From positions 1-49,038 of the forward strand of contig CALIKL010000022.1 of assembly GCA_938018055.1 (NCBI GenBank): a stretch of 49,038 bases of DNA. Direction: 5' to 3'. Below the pieces are notes generated by a model. That model was not told where the DNA came from and searched no databases. It saw nothing but the letters and a program-made list of their open reading frames with translations. Each line of letters opens with the position of its first letter. The stretch's first letter is position 1. Of the stretch, positions 8,356-17,517 are shown one piece after another. The stretch comes from an uncultured bacterium. GTDB taxonomy: Bacteria > Bacteroidota > Rhodothermia > Rhodothermales > UBA10348. The translations under genes were made by a program, and so were the position numbers.

Positions 8356-9201
8356 ATGAAAACCATTCGCACCTTTTTCCTTCCCGCCCTTCTGGCTTCC
8401 GTCTTCCTCATGGGCTGCGACGCCGACAGCATGAACAGCGAAGAGGAGGTCGACCTGACCCTTCGCATGCAGGGCATGTTCGGGAGCCAGCAACTGATTT
8501 CCGGACAGACCTACGATCATAACGGCGCCAACATCACGGTCACGACTGCTCGTGTCTACTTGTCTGATTTCGTCCTCACCACGGCTGACGGCCAGGAAGT
8601 AACGGTTTCGACCGACCCTGTCACCGTACCTGCCAAGGATGCCAATGACAACGATGTCACGCACTCCGTAACGGACAAGATCGTCCTCACCAAGCACGAC
8701 ATGGGCATGGAATATTACCACTTCGGTACCGTGCCGGAAGGCGATTACACCTCCATGTCTTTCCGGGTTGGAATCGTGGGTCAGGACAACCGGATCGACG
8801 CTTCCCAGGTACCTGCGTCCCATCCGCTTGCCAAGCAGACGGACAAGAACAACCACTGGAACTGGGCCAACGGCTACATCTACCTCCGCCTCGATGGTGA
8901 AGTCGATACGGACGGTGACGGCAGTGTGGATGAGGTCTGGGAAACCCACATCGGCAAAGAGAACTTTTCGCGCGTCGTCTCGATCGATACGGACTTCACG
9001 CTGGATCACGAGATGGGCAACCTGCTGCATCTCATGGTAGACTACAAGCACTTCATCCATATGGTGGATCTGGCCGATCCGACCGAACGCCTCAGCCACA
9101 CAGGTGACAACCTTCCCGTGGCCAACAAGGTGGCAGGCATGATGGATGGTGCCTTCATGATCCACGGTGTTCACATGGATGAAGGCTCGCACACCCACTG
9201 A
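8356..9201 (+). CDS. MbnP-type copper-binding lipoprotein
   Basis: 281 residues with a lipoprotein signal (lipobox Cys21 in FLMGC). The mature part has the MbnP family layout: an early beta-strand block (GANITVTTARVYLSDFVL), the segment GDYTSMSFRVGI, and the family signature NHWNWANGYIYLRLDG with Trp168, Trp170, Gly173 and Tyr174. The C-terminus is rich in Met and His (MMDGAFMIHGVHMDE). MbnP proteins bind copper in the periplasm once their partner MbnH has converted a Trp to kynurenine; that is family knowledge. The MbnH gene follows after 2 nt, which strongly supports a working pair. The 225 bp upstream holds no other gene. Confidence 0.85.
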   Translation: MKTIRTFFLPALLASVFLMGCDADSMNSEEEVDLTLRMQGMFGSQQLISGQTYDHNGANITVTTARVYLSDFVLTTADGQEVTVSTDPVTVPAKDANDNDVTHSVTDKIVLTKHDMGMEYYHFGTVPEGDYTSMSFRVGIVGQDNRIDASQVPASHPLAKQTDKNNHWNWANGYIYLRLDGEVDTDGDGSVDEVWETHIGKENFSRVVSIDTDFTLDHEMGNLLHLMVDYKHFIHMVDLADPTERLSHTGDNLPVANKVAGMMDGAFMIHGVHMDEGSHTH

Positions 9202-9203
9202 TC

Positions 9204-10208
9204 GTGCGCGTCGGAATCCTCATAGCCGCTGCAGCGCTGTCGCTGGGACTGGCAGGGTGCGGGATCGCGGGTCATGAAACCCGCGATCCCGCCATCCTGG
9301 ACGTGCCTGTCGGGTTCGAGCCGATCCCCGTTCCTGCCCACAACCCGCTCACGCCGGCAAAGGTGGAGCTGGGCGAAAGGCTGTTCTTCGATCTGGACCT
9401 GTCCGAGGATCGTTCGCTCTCGTGTGCGAGCTGTCATTTCGAGAATGCGGCTTTCGCCGACCCCCGGCGATTGAGTCCGGGCGTGCACGGCAGGTTGGGC
9501 ATCCGCAATTCTCCGTCTCTGGTGAATGTGGCCTACCTGAACCTGCTGTTCTGGGATGGCGGTGCCCTGACGCTGGAGGCACAGGCACTCGGCCCACTCG
9601 AGGCGGACTTCGAGATGAACATGAATCTGGGAGACCTCATTACCCGGGTAGAATCAGACCCTTCATATGTCTCCCAATTCGAGGAGGCGTTAGGAGAGGG
9701 ACCCTCGATCCGGACGCTGACCCAGGCCCTGGCCTCATTCCAGCGCACCATCCGGAGTGGTGGCTCCCGCTACGACCGCTACGTCTCGGGGGCAGTCGAT
9801 GCCTTGACTGACTCCGAGCGCCGTGGATTGGAGCTCTTCCGCGGCAAGGCGAACTGTGCCTCCTGCCACAACGGATTCCTGTTCACCAATCAGGCTTTCG
9901 AAAACAACGGTATCGAGCCGGCGGGATCTGATTCTGGTCGGGCCCGCATCACCCTGGATCCTGCTGACTTCCTCGAATTCCGGGTGCCTTCGCTCCGCAA
10001 TGTGGAGAAGACTGCCCCTTACATGCATGACGGCCGCTTCGATTCCCTCGAGGATGTCATCGACCACTATGACCAGGGCGGAACGGGAGTGCGCAATCAA
10101 AGCGCATTGATCACCCCGCTTCGTCTGACTGATCAAGAGAAGCGCGACCTGATCGCCTTTCTCAACAGCTTGACCGACGAGACCATTTTGACCGGTCTCA
10201 CACCCTGA
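9204..10208 (+). CDS. MbnH-type di-haem cytochrome c peroxidase-family lipoprotein
   Basis: 334 residues from a GTG start 2 nt after the MbnP stop, with lipobox Cys19 (LGLAGCG). Two haem-binding motifs are present: Cys74-A-S-Cys77-His78 and Cys218-A-S-Cys221-His222. The late segment FRVPSLRNVEKTAPYMHDGRF is typical of the MauG/bacterial cytochrome c peroxidase superfamily. MbnH enzymes use a high-valent di-haem state to oxidise a Trp of MbnP to kynurenine. Given the neighbour, this role is more likely than general peroxide detoxification. It should act at the periplasmic face, lipid-anchored like its partner. Confidence 0.88.
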   Translation: MRVGILIAAAALSLGLAGCGIAGHETRDPAILDVPVGFEPIPVPAHNPLTPAKVELGERLFFDLDLSEDRSLSCASCHFENAAFADPRRLSPGVHGRLGIRNSPSLVNVAYLNLLFWDGGALTLEAQALGPLEADFEMNMNLGDLITRVESDPSYVSQFEEALGEGPSIRTLTQALASFQRTIRSGGSRYDRYVSGAVDALTDSERRGLELFRGKANCASCHNGFLFTNQAFENNGIEPAGSDSGRARITLDPADFLEFRVPSLRNVEKTAPYMHDGRFDSLEDVIDHYDQGGTGVRNQSALITPLRLTDQEKRDLIAFLNSLTDETILTGLTP

Positions 10209-10216
10209 ACCAGATC

Positions 10217-10993
10217 ATGAGAACATTCAGATTCACCGGGCTTCTCCTGCTGCTGCTTGTGGCAGGCTGCGCCCCCGACATATCGGAGACGGAGTTCTAC
10301 AAGATGCACCCCGTGCCGGGCGACAACGCTTCAGACGACGTCGTCCTGATCGACCATGTCGAGGCTGGAACGCAACTCACGCTCGTGGCAGAAGAGCCTC
10401 TTGGATGGGGATTCAATCGATTCCGCATCGAAGCCTCAGAAGGATGGCAGTCCTTCACGCCCATGCTGGTCTTCGAAACCCAGACCCGCATCTGGCGCTC
10501 GCCGATTGAGCCCATTATGACTGACGACTCCGGGGTCGTCTATGCCGTTCCCCCGATGGAAGATGACGGTACCTGGTACCTGGAAATAGATGGTTCCACC
10601 ACCGAGGGACCCAAATCGTTACGTACGCCTGTCGCTGTCTCTGAAGACATCTGGGTACGCGAGGGCGACTCCTCCGACCTCATCGTGGCCTGGGTAGCCC
10701 CGACGACTCCCATGACGGGAAACGACGCCTTTGAGGTTGCGATATACCGCAACGAGAATGGTGCCTTCGTACCCGTTACAGACGCATCACTGGACCTATA
10801 CCCCTACATGGATATGGGAGGTGGTGAAGGGCACAGCACCCCGTATTCGGCTCCTGTGCACACGGGTAATGGCCACTACCGTGGCGACGTCAACTTCATC
10901 ATGTCCGGAGGCTGGGACATGACCGTCATCGTGACCAAGGACGGACAGACTGAGAACATTGTATTTGCCGGATTCACGGTGAAGCAGGGATGA
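10217..10993 (+). CDS. Lipoprotein with YtkA/FixH-like domain, copper operon
   Basis: 258 residues; lipobox Cys18 (LLVAGCAP). Two beta-rich halves are visible. The second carries the YtkA/FixH pattern: YPYMDMGGGEGHSTP (Met198, Met200, His206), a VHTGNGHYRG turn, and FIMSGGWDMTVIVTKDGQ. In related proteins a Met/His-rich loop followed by G-x-Y-x-x-x-V-x-F-x-M-x-G-x-W is linked to periplasmic copper handling. The gene starts 8 nt after the MbnH-like gene and overlaps the receptor gene by 4 nt (ATGA), so translation is probably coupled. Its exact role, copper relay or chaperone, is inference. Confidence 0.7.
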   Translation: MRTFRFTGLLLLLLVAGCAPDISETEFYKMHPVPGDNASDDVVLIDHVEAGTQLTLVAEEPLGWGFNRFRIEASEGWQSFTPMLVFETQTRIWRSPIEPIMTDDSGVVYAVPPMEDDGTWYLEIDGSTTEGPKSLRTPVAVSEDIWVREGDSSDLIVAWVAPTTPMTGNDAFEVAIYRNENGAFVPVTDASLDLYPYMDMGGGEGHSTPYSAPVHTGNGHYRGDVNFIMSGGWDMTVIVTKDGQTENIVFAGFTVKQG

Positions 10994-13251
10994 TGGTGAA
11001 CCGAATTCCAATTGCACTCCTGGCGCTCCTCGCGCTGTCCCTGTTCTGGATGACGCCTTCGGCCGCTGCCCAGGACACGAAGCCGCTTCGCGGAGTCGTA
11101 CTCGATGAGCTGTCTGGTCAACCGGTACCCATGGCCACCGTCATTGTCACAGGCACCCAGTACGGCACGGCCGCTAATCTGGAAGGTCAGTTCGAGCTGT
11201 TACTCCGGCCAGAAGATCACATGCTGCGGATCTCGGCCATCGGGTACGCGTCGCTCATCATCCACATCACGCCAGACATGCGACAGGGCGGATCGCTGAC
11301 CGCACGCTTGGAGCCGTCGGTAATCAGTGTGGACGAAGTCGTGGTTGCAGGTAATCGCTCCCGCGTTGACGACCCTTCCGCATCGGCACACAATCCAAAT
11401 GCTACCGAGGACCTTCTCGACCGAATTCCGGGAGCGGACTTCATTCAGCGGGCCAACTTCGCTTGGGAGCCGGTCATTCGCGGGATGAACGGTGGACAGG
11501 TGGGTGTCGTCATTGATGGGATGAAGGTCGTGGGTGCGTGTATTGACCGTATGGACCCCACATCGGCTTATGTCGAAGTAGAGAATCTGGAGCGCCTGGA
11601 GCTTACAAAGGGCGGTTTCGACCTGAACATGGGTTCCCAGATTGGCGGCACGGTCAATTTGATGACCGAGCGACCTTCCTTCGAAGAGGACCCCTTCATC
11701 AGCACGGAAGTCGGCTTCGAGTCTGCATCCATGCTGCGGCGAGGCCGCGTCGTGACAGGCATGGCCAAAGGAAAGACGAGTGTCCGAGGAAGCTGGTCGT
11801 ACCGCATCGCCGACGACTTCACGGCCGGAGGCGGTCAGTCGCTGACGAACTCAGGCTACGAGAAGAACAACTACAAGATTGACGTCACCCGGATGCTGAA
11901 TCATGCGCATCAGGTGACGGGGTCCTTTCTGGCCGACAACGCTTGGGGCGTTGGGTATCCTGTCCTTTTGATGGACGCTACACTGGCCAAGGCTCGTATT
12001 GGAAGCGTGACCCACAACTGGGAGCGTCACATGGCGAAGCGCGGGCTGAAGACGGCCGAGACGCGCATCTACCACAACACGGTCAACCATTGGATGGATG
12101 ACTACCAGCGCGATGTCTTCGATCGCCCGGTCATGCGCGGGATGTACATGCCCATGTATGGTAAAACACAGACGTCCGGTCTGATTTCCCGATGGGGGTT
12201 CCGATTCGGTCCGAGCCGCATGAACCTGACCCTGGATGCTTATCAGACAGACAGCTTCGGCGATATGTGGATGTTCTCCGTGTTCGAAAACATCCAGGAC
12301 ATGTACCTGCTTAATCTTGGGGACATCCGTGTCCGGCATGGAGCGCTCGCCGCCGACTGGACCACCCCCCTCGCCGACAACCTGATCGGCCGGGTCAACG
12401 TCCGCTGGGATTACTCCACCCGCGATGTTCTTCGCGATGAAGCCGTATCGATCCTGCAGGGTCGCTGGGGCGATGAGGATCTGGCTCGAACGTATTCCTT
12501 CGGAAACGTGAGTGGTACGCTGGACTATGCCCTGAATGCCATCACCCGACTGCGATTGAGTCTTGCGCATGTCTCGCGGCTCCCCACACACGTGGAGAAC
12601 TACGGCCACTATGTCTACAACTACGTCGATGGATTTTTCTACACCGGCAACCCGAACCTGAAGCCCGAGCGGTCCAACCAGATTGAAATCGGTCTGGAGC
12701 GCTGGACCTCTCGTTATGGCCTGACGGCGTCCGTGTTCGGCAACAGGATTCAGGACTATATCGTCGGGCTCTCCGACACCGGGCTTTCAGACAACGAGAT
12801 CTACCGATTCCGGGTCTACCAGAATGCCTCCTCGGCATCCTTGGTTGGCTTTGAAGTCAGCGCCGTAGCGGATATCGCGCGCGGATTCTCGGTCGCCGGC
12901 ACGTCTTCGTACACGCGTGGCCAGAATCATGAGCTTGATGAGCCCATGTTCCTGATTCCGCCTCTCAGTGCGCAGTTGGCTATGCGCTATGATCGTCCGT
13001 CCTACTGGGCCGAAATCGAATCCCGCATGGCTATGCCGCAGGAGCGGGTCTCGCGTCAGATTGCTGTGGAAGACGTGACCGACGGGTACTTCGTGATCAA
13101 CGTCCGGGGCAGCTATACGCTGCAGAATGCGACGTCGCTTCGATTCGGGATCGACAACCTGTTCGACACGCTGTACCACGAGCACCTGAGCTTTGGCAAC
13201 CTGCCCAACGAAGGGCGAAACGTCTATCTTTCGGTCTCGCACACGCGTTAA
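10990..13251 (+). CDS. OprC-like TonB-dependent outer-membrane copper receptor
   Basis: 753 residues: signal peptide (to about residue 27), a CarboxypepD_reg-like domain (LRGVVLDELSGQPVPMATVIV), a plug (about 110-230) and a 22-strand-type barrel. The plug has GAC184-IDR-M188-DPTSAYV, matching the CxxxM copper site of Pseudomonas OprC/NosA. The barrel has VNH367-W-M369-DDYQRD, matching the partner HxM motif. A Met-rich loop (MRGMYMPMYG) follows. The receptor would take up copper across the outer membrane using TonB energy. It is the last gene of the operon and overlaps the preceding lipoprotein gene by 4 nt. The CarboxypepD_reg-like N-terminal domain is common in Bacteroidota receptors. Confidence 0.9.
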   Translation: MMVNRIPIALLALLALSLFWMTPSAAAQDTKPLRGVVLDELSGQPVPMATVIVTGTQYGTAANLEGQFELLLRPEDHMLRISAIGYASLIIHITPDMRQGGSLTARLEPSVISVDEVVVAGNRSRVDDPSASAHNPNATEDLLDRIPGADFIQRANFAWEPVIRGMNGGQVGVVIDGMKVVGACIDRMDPTSAYVEVENLERLELTKGGFDLNMGSQIGGTVNLMTERPSFEEDPFISTEVGFESASMLRRGRVVTGMAKGKTSVRGSWSYRIADDFTAGGGQSLTNSGYEKNNYKIDVTRMLNHAHQVTGSFLADNAWGVGYPVLLMDATLAKARIGSVTHNWERHMAKRGLKTAETRIYHNTVNHWMDDYQRDVFDRPVMRGMYMPMYGKTQTSGLISRWGFRFGPSRMNLTLDAYQTDSFGDMWMFSVFENIQDMYLLNLGDIRVRHGALAADWTTPLADNLIGRVNVRWDYSTRDVLRDEAVSILQGRWGDEDLARTYSFGNVSGTLDYALNAITRLRLSLAHVSRLPTHVENYGHYVYNYVDGFFYTGNPNLKPERSNQIEIGLERWTSRYGLTASVFGNRIQDYIVGLSDTGLSDNEIYRFRVYQNASSASLVGFEVSAVADIARGFSVAGTSSYTRGQNHELDEPMFLIPPLSAQLAMRYDRPSYWAEIESRMAMPQERVSRQIAVEDVTDGYFVINVRGSYTLQNATSLRFGIDNLFDTLYHEHLSFGNLPNEGRNVYLSVSHTR

Positions 13252-13413
13252 GGCCAGCCTGACGAGGTAACTCTCAACAAGGCCGGCGAATTCTCAGCGG
13301 ATTGACGACGCTTCTCCCCTTGTTAGCGAACCTTTCCGCCCGCACCGCTTTCTTGAGCGCTACCGCGGGATGCAAGTGCGCCCGCCGCATCCACTTTCAA
13401 GCATTTCTCCGCC

Positions 13414-15087
13414 ATGAGTGATCAGAAGATCATCTTCTCGATGAACGGCGTCGGCAAGATCTACAAGTCGACCCGCAAGCAGGTACTCAAGGACATCTGG
13501 CTGTCCTTCTTTTACGGCGCCAAAATTGGCGTACTCGGTCTGAACGGAGCCGGTAAGAGCTCCTTGCTTCGCATCATTGCCGGGTTGGACAAGGAGTACC
13601 TTGGCGAAATCCAGGCTCAAAAAGGCATCTCCTTCGGCTACCTCCCCCAGGAGCCAGAGCTGGATCCCGAGGCCACTGTGCTGGACATCGTCGAAGAAGG
13701 GGCTGGTGAAGCCGTTCAACTGCTCAAGGACTACAATGCGGTCAGCGAGCAGTTTGCCGAGCCGGATGCAGACTACGAGGTCCTGATGGAGAAGCAGGCT
13801 AAGCTGCAGGACAAGATCGACGCCATGGGAGCCTGGGATCTGGAAAGCCAGCTGGACATGGCGATGGACGCGCTCCGCTGTCCGCCGGCCGACGCGAAGA
13901 TTGCCGTCCTTTCTGGAGGAGAAAAGCGCCGTGTGGCACTTGTGCGTCTTCTGCTGCAAAAGCCCGATGTCCTACTGCTTGATGAGCCGACCAACCACCT
14001 CGACGCAGAAAGTGTCGCGTGGCTGGAGCAACACCTCGATCGCTACGAAGGAACGGTCATTGCCGTGACGCACGATCGCTACTTCCTGGACAACGTCGCC
14101 GGATGGATCCTCGAACTCGACCGAGGACAGGGTATTCCGTTTGAGGGCAACTATTCGTCCTGGCTCGAGCAGAAGAAGAAACGCCTGGAGCAGGAAGAGA
14201 AGCAGGAGTCCAAGAAACAGAAGGCCCTCGCTGCCGAGCTCGAGTGGGTGCGCATGTCACCCAAAGGTCGCCGCGCGAAGAACAAGGCGCGCATCACGGC
14301 CTATGAGAAAATGGTTGAAGAGCAGGCCGACAAGCGCCAGGAAGAAGTCCAGGTTCCGATCCAGCCGGGTCCGCGTCTCGGTCAGCAAGTGATCTTGGCG
14401 AAGGATGTGATGAAAGGCTTTGGTGACCGGTTGCTCTATGACAACCTGAACTTCTCCCTTCCACCCGGAGGCATCGTCGGTATCGTCGGGGCCAACGGAA
14501 CGGGTAAGACGACCATGTTCCGAATGATCACCGGGCGGGAAACACCCGATGCTGGTACCTTCGAAATCGGCGATACCGTAAAGTTGGGCTACATCGACCA
14601 GGATCGTCCACTGGACGGCACGAAGAATGTTTGGCAGGAGATTACGGGTGGCACCGATTTCATCGAACTCGGTGGTCGCGAAGTGAATTCACGAGCCTAC
14701 GTAGGCAAGTTCAACTTTGCAGGCAGCGACCAGCAGAAACTGGTCTCGGAGCTCTCGGGCGGTGAACGTAATCGTGTCCATCTGGCCAAGATGCTCAAGG
14801 AAGGGGCCAACGTCTTATTACTCGACGAGCCTACGAATGACCTTGACGTCAACACGCTTCGGGCATTGGAAAACGCGCTGCTGGACTTCGCAGGCTGTGC
14901 AGTCGTGATTTCGCACGATCGCTGGTTCCTCGATCGCATCGCAACCCACATCCTGGCCTTCGAGGGCAACTCGAATGTCATCTGGTTCGAAGGCAACTAC
15001 AGCGACTACGAGGAGAACCGTAAAGAGCGCCTAGGCGTGGAGGCGGATCAGCCTCACCGAATCAAGTACCGTCACCTGACACGTTGA
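13414..15087 (+). CDS. ettA: Energy-dependent translational throttle protein EttA (ABC-F ATPase)
   Basis: 557 residues with two ABC ATPase domains: Walker [10 protein letters not shown] (Lys48) and GANGTGKTT (Lys365), signature motifs [11 protein letters not shown] and [11 protein letters not shown], and Walker [12 protein letters not shown] and [11 protein letters not shown]. The arm insertion (about residues 105-145) and the linker with [19 protein letters not shown] are hallmarks of EttA among ABC-F proteins. EttA binds the ribosomal E site and gates early elongation according to energy state. The length matches the family. It stands alone, 162 bp after the copper receptor gene, and ends close to a convergent small gene. 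Confidence 0.93.
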   Translation: MSDQKIIFSMNGVGKIYKSTRKQVLKDIWLSFFYGAKIGVLGLNGAGKSSLLRIIAGLDKEYLGEIQAQKGISFGYLPQEPELDPEATVLDIVEEGAGEAVQLLKDYNAVSEQFAEPDADYEVLMEKQAKLQDKIDAMGAWDLESQLDMAMDALRCPPADAKIAVLSGGEKRRVALVRLLLQKPDVLLLDEPTNHLDAESVAWLEQHLDRYEGTVIAVTHDRYFLDNVAGWILELDRGQGIPFEGNYSSWLEQKKKRLEQEEKQESKKQKALAAELEWVRMSPKGRRAKNKARITAYEKMVEEQADKRQEEVQVPIQPGPRLGQQVILAKDVMKGFGDRLLYDNLNFSLPPGGIVGIVGANGTGKTTMFRMITGRETPDAGTFEIGDTVKLGYIDQDRPLDGTKNVWQEITGGTDFIELGGREVNSRAYVGKFNFAGSDQQKLVSELSGGERNRVHLAKMLKEGANVLLLDEPTNDLDVNTLRALENALLDFAGCAVVISHDRWFLDRIATHILAFEGNSNVIWFEGNYSDYEENRKERLGVEADQPHRIKYRHLTR

Positions 15088-15099
15088 TGCGAATTCTCG

Positions 15100-15309
15100 T
15101 CAGTCGGGTTCGCACGTTCTGTACTTGAACGGCAGGTACAGGCCGCAGATACCCACGAAACTCGTGCCAAGCAACACGATAGAAAACACCAGTCCGACGG
15201 TGCCGGCGGTACCGGAAATGATGTCCAGGAAATAGAGGACGATCAGAGCGAGACCGACAACGAATCGTATCGAACGATCGATTCGGCCCATGTTTTTCTG
15301 GATATTCAT
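15100..15309 (-). CDS. DUF2892 (YgaP-like) small membrane protein
   Basis: Starting at 15309 (MNIQKNMGRIDRSIRFVVG) gives 69 residues. The N-terminal N-M-G-x-x-D-R-x-x-R motif followed by two hydrophobic helices with a glycine-rich turn, and the ending GLYLPFKYRTCEPD, are typical of DUF2892/YgaP-transmembrane proteins (usual ending GxCPLYxxxGxxT). The function of stand-alone members is unknown. The longer open frame to 15420 lacks family similarity. It is convergent with ettA, leaving only about 12 nt between stops. Confidence 0.8.
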   Translation of the reverse strand: MNIQKNMGRIDRSIRFVVGLALIVLYFLDIISGTAGTVGLVFSIVLLGTSFVGICGLYLPFKYRTCEPD

Positions 15310-15352
15310 GACTACGTGGAGTTCAAAAAGGTCTTTGGAATACGCGTATGGA

Positions 15353-15583
15353 TCAGCTGGCGAGGGACTCGAAGAGCAATACCGCCGCCGTAACGAGGCC
15401 CAGACACACAAGGCAAGCAACTATCTGTTTCCAGGGGGATCTCATCGTTACGGATGTGCAGGTAAGAGATGACCTTCTCAAATTGCGCTTCTCAAACGGC
15501 GTAGTCAAGAACGCCTGCGGTAATACCACAAAAATAACCGGCAGAGCAGAGAAGCCGGAATTGAAGAAGGCGAGCCAATCGTT
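15353..15583 (-). other. Open frame for a short hydrophobic protein, possibly a gene remnant, in a 354-bp gap
   Basis: The gap 15310-15663 has no convincing gene. On the minus strand a frame is open from 15583 to TGA 15353-15355. It reads NDWLAFFNSGFSALPVIFVVL, a basic stretch, then MRSPWKQIVACLVCLGLVTAAVL: two hydrophobic segments. Possible starts are GTG at 15529 (58 residues) and ATG at 15445 (30 residues). It ends 43 nt before the DUF2892 gene, so it could be a small co-transcribed membrane protein or a degraded one. On the plus strand, 15348-15608 is also open and contains a weakly DUF2442-like stretch (VTDVQVRDDLLKLRFSNG). Neither is certain. Confidence 0.25.
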
Positions 15584-15663
15584 TCAGAGAATCCTGCAAT
15601 CGCGATGAAGAGGCCGTCACGTCGTAGCGGGACGAGCGCCTCTCGCCATCGGGGCTTGCCTCT

Positions 15664-16770
15664 CTATGACGGATTATCCGCCAGCATCAGGCTCATGAAG
15701 GCCGCTCCACGGGGCAAACTACCTTCGAGGGAGAATGGATTGTGCTCTCCGCCTTCGTAAAGGAACGCTTCGAAGGTCGTGCCATTCCGGCCAGCTGCCT
15801 GCATCACATCGATCATCCGCTGCGCCTGGGAGACCGGTACAATCGTATCAGCCGTACCGTGGTGGATCTGCAGGTTGGCTATCCGATCGACAAAAAGGAC
15901 AGCCGAGCGTTTGGTCAGTTCGATACGCATGGTTTCAAGCGATACATCACCTGCCTGATAGGGTAAGAGATAGGTCTCGGACAAGTAGTCCAATCCTGGC
16001 AATACGCGCGGAGAGCCTTCAAGTATTTCGGTCACTACTTCTTGAACGAACGGTCCGAAGAAATCGGTTGGTCCAAAGAAGCCGAGGACGTGCTGGACGG
16101 ACTCGCTTCGAGCGGACATGAGCATCCCGACACCAGCGCCCCGACTCATTCCCAACACGGCGACGCGGGAAGGATCTGTCGCAGGAGCAACCGTGGTGGC
16201 AACATCGATCAAAGCAAATGCATCATCCACGTCCCGGTCCCACGGACTCGCAGGACCATCTGATTGCCACGTCTGACCGCCGTAAGAAAGCGGCTCATCC
16301 CGGAAGGAGGGAACAACATGCACGAAATTGGGAGCAAGGTCGGGGAAAAGACTGAGAAGCAGGAGCGCCTCGCCGTCTACACTCACCCCTTGGTCACCGC
16401 CGTGGGCGTAGACAAGCACAGGAGCAGACCCATTCACGAGGCCGTCAGACTGGATGATCGCGCCATAATGTGTGACGCCATCGACGTTGTGTGAAACAAT
16501 GCTCAGCGTTGCCGACGTCTGATTGGCCAGCGTTACGGATTCCTGAACGACGATATTCACGTCGGCAGCCACCGGATTTCGCGAAGCCCAGTCTGCCAGG
16601 ACGGACTGGATTTCCGCTTGGGTGGGTTCGGCAAAGATCTCAGTCAGGTTAACGCCACCAACCACCCGATCTTCGTCTTCAAGCGATTCGACCGAGTTAC
16701 TCACCTCGCAGCCTGAAAGAATCAGAACGGTGAGAAAAGGAAGCAGTAGTGTGCGAATGAATGCGGTCAT
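15664..16770 (-). CDS. Alpha/beta-hydrolase lipoprotein (prolyl oligopeptidase/dienelactone hydrolase type)
   Basis: Starting at 16770 (MTAFIRTLLLPFLTVLILSGCEV) gives 368 residues with a lipobox cysteine. The fold is readable: an oxyanion strand (VLVYAHGGDQG), a nucleophile elbow GMSRGAGVG with the catalytic Ser, and a late IHHGTADTIVPVSQAQRM segment with the acid. A C-terminal GGEHNPF supplies the His. It is probably a lipid-anchored esterase or peptidase acting in the periplasm; the substrate cannot be read. The upstream frame to 16836 is a non-signal extension. It is a single gene, divergent from DUF2480 with 222 bp between. Confidence 0.8.
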   Translation of the reverse strand: MTAFIRTLLLPFLTVLILSGCEVSNSVESLEDEDRVVGGVNLTEIFAEPTQAEIQSVLADWASRNPVAADVNIVVQESVTLANQTSATLSIVSHNVDGVTHYGAIIQSDGLVNGSAPVLVYAHGGDQGVSVDGEALLLLSLFPDLAPNFVHVVPSFRDEPLSYGGQTWQSDGPASPWDRDVDDAFALIDVATTVAPATDPSRVAVLGMSRGAGVGMLMSARSESVQHVLGFFGPTDFFGPFVQEVVTEILEGSPRVLPGLDYLSETYLLPYQAGDVSLETMRIELTKRSAVLFVDRIANLQIHHGTADTIVPVSQAQRMIDVMQAAGRNGTTFEAFLYEGGEHNPFSLEGSLPRGAAFMSLMLADNPS

Positions 16771-16992
16771 GGTTTCAGTATGCCAGAATGGAACTGGAAG
16801 GCGGTGAGAGAACAGCCAATGGAGAAATGGCGGCATGCCATCGCTGCAATTACGCTGGCATTACGGTTCCCAAGATCGAAATGCGTTTCAGTTGAGGGTT
16901 CATGTTGCTGGGAATCCGGTCCGAACCGGGGACCTGATCATTCGTTCTACGGCTCCTAGCCATTCGAGCCCCAACTCATTCCAGACGGACCT

Positions 16993-17502
16993 ATGGACGT
17001 CATTCAGAATAAAGTGACCGAGAGCGGCATCCAGGTCGTTGACCTGGAGAGCTTCCTTCCAGAGGCGAAGGTGTCCGCCATCGATCTGGCAGACTACATG
17101 ATGGGGGGCTTTGTGCTGCGTGAAAAAGACTTCCGCTCCCGGCTCAAAGAGATGGACTGGCGTCAATTCGAAGGCCATCACGTAGGAGTGTTTTGCTCTA
17201 CAGACGCCATCGTCCCCACCTGGGCGTTCATGCTGGTCGCTTCCTATTTGGATGGCATTGCTGCATCGGTGACCTCCTCGACCGCTGAGACGGTGTCCGA
17301 GCGTCTTTTGCTGGATCGCATTGAATCTGCCGACTGGTCCGAGTTCGAGGATCGGATCGTTGTGCTCAAAGGGTGTGGCTCTGAAAAGGTCACGCCATCG
17401 GCCTACATCAAGGCTACTGCGGCGCTTCAAAAAGTGTCTCGAAAAGTCATGTACGGCGAGCCCTGTTCTTCGGTACCCATCTGGCGCCGACCCAAAGCCT
17501 GA
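16993..17502 (+). CDS. DUF2480 family protein
   Basis: 169 residues, cytosolic, no signal peptide. It shows the DUF2480 pattern: VVDLESFLP near the start, LADYMMGGFVLREKDFRSRLKEMDW, HVGVFCSTDAIVPTWAFMLVASYL and RIVVLKGCG. The family is known mainly from Bacteroidota and has no assigned function. The invariant-looking acidic and cysteine residues (FCSTDA, KGCG) hint at a binding or catalytic site. It starts 222 bp after the divergent hydrolase and is followed after 15 nt by the DUF2914 gene, so the two are likely co-transcribed. Confidence 0.85.
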   Translation: MDVIQNKVTESGIQVVDLESFLPEAKVSAIDLADYMMGGFVLREKDFRSRLKEMDWRQFEGHHVGVFCSTDAIVPTWAFMLVASYLDGIAASVTSSTAETVSERLLLDRIESADWSEFEDRIVVLKGCGSEKVTPSAYIKATAALQKVSRKVMYGEPCSSVPIWRRPKA

Positions 17503-17517
17503 CCCCTTTTCGCATCC

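Noticed and set aside
8329-9198. 289-codon open frame on the minus strand opposite the MbnP-like gene
   Set aside because: It has no family motif or signal, and the plus-strand gene has lipobox, signature and tight operon spacing. It is a shadow frame.
16916-16929. CCGGTCCGAACCGG, resembling a tRNA T-arm
   Set aside because: No acceptor stem, D-arm or anticodon arm can be built around it.
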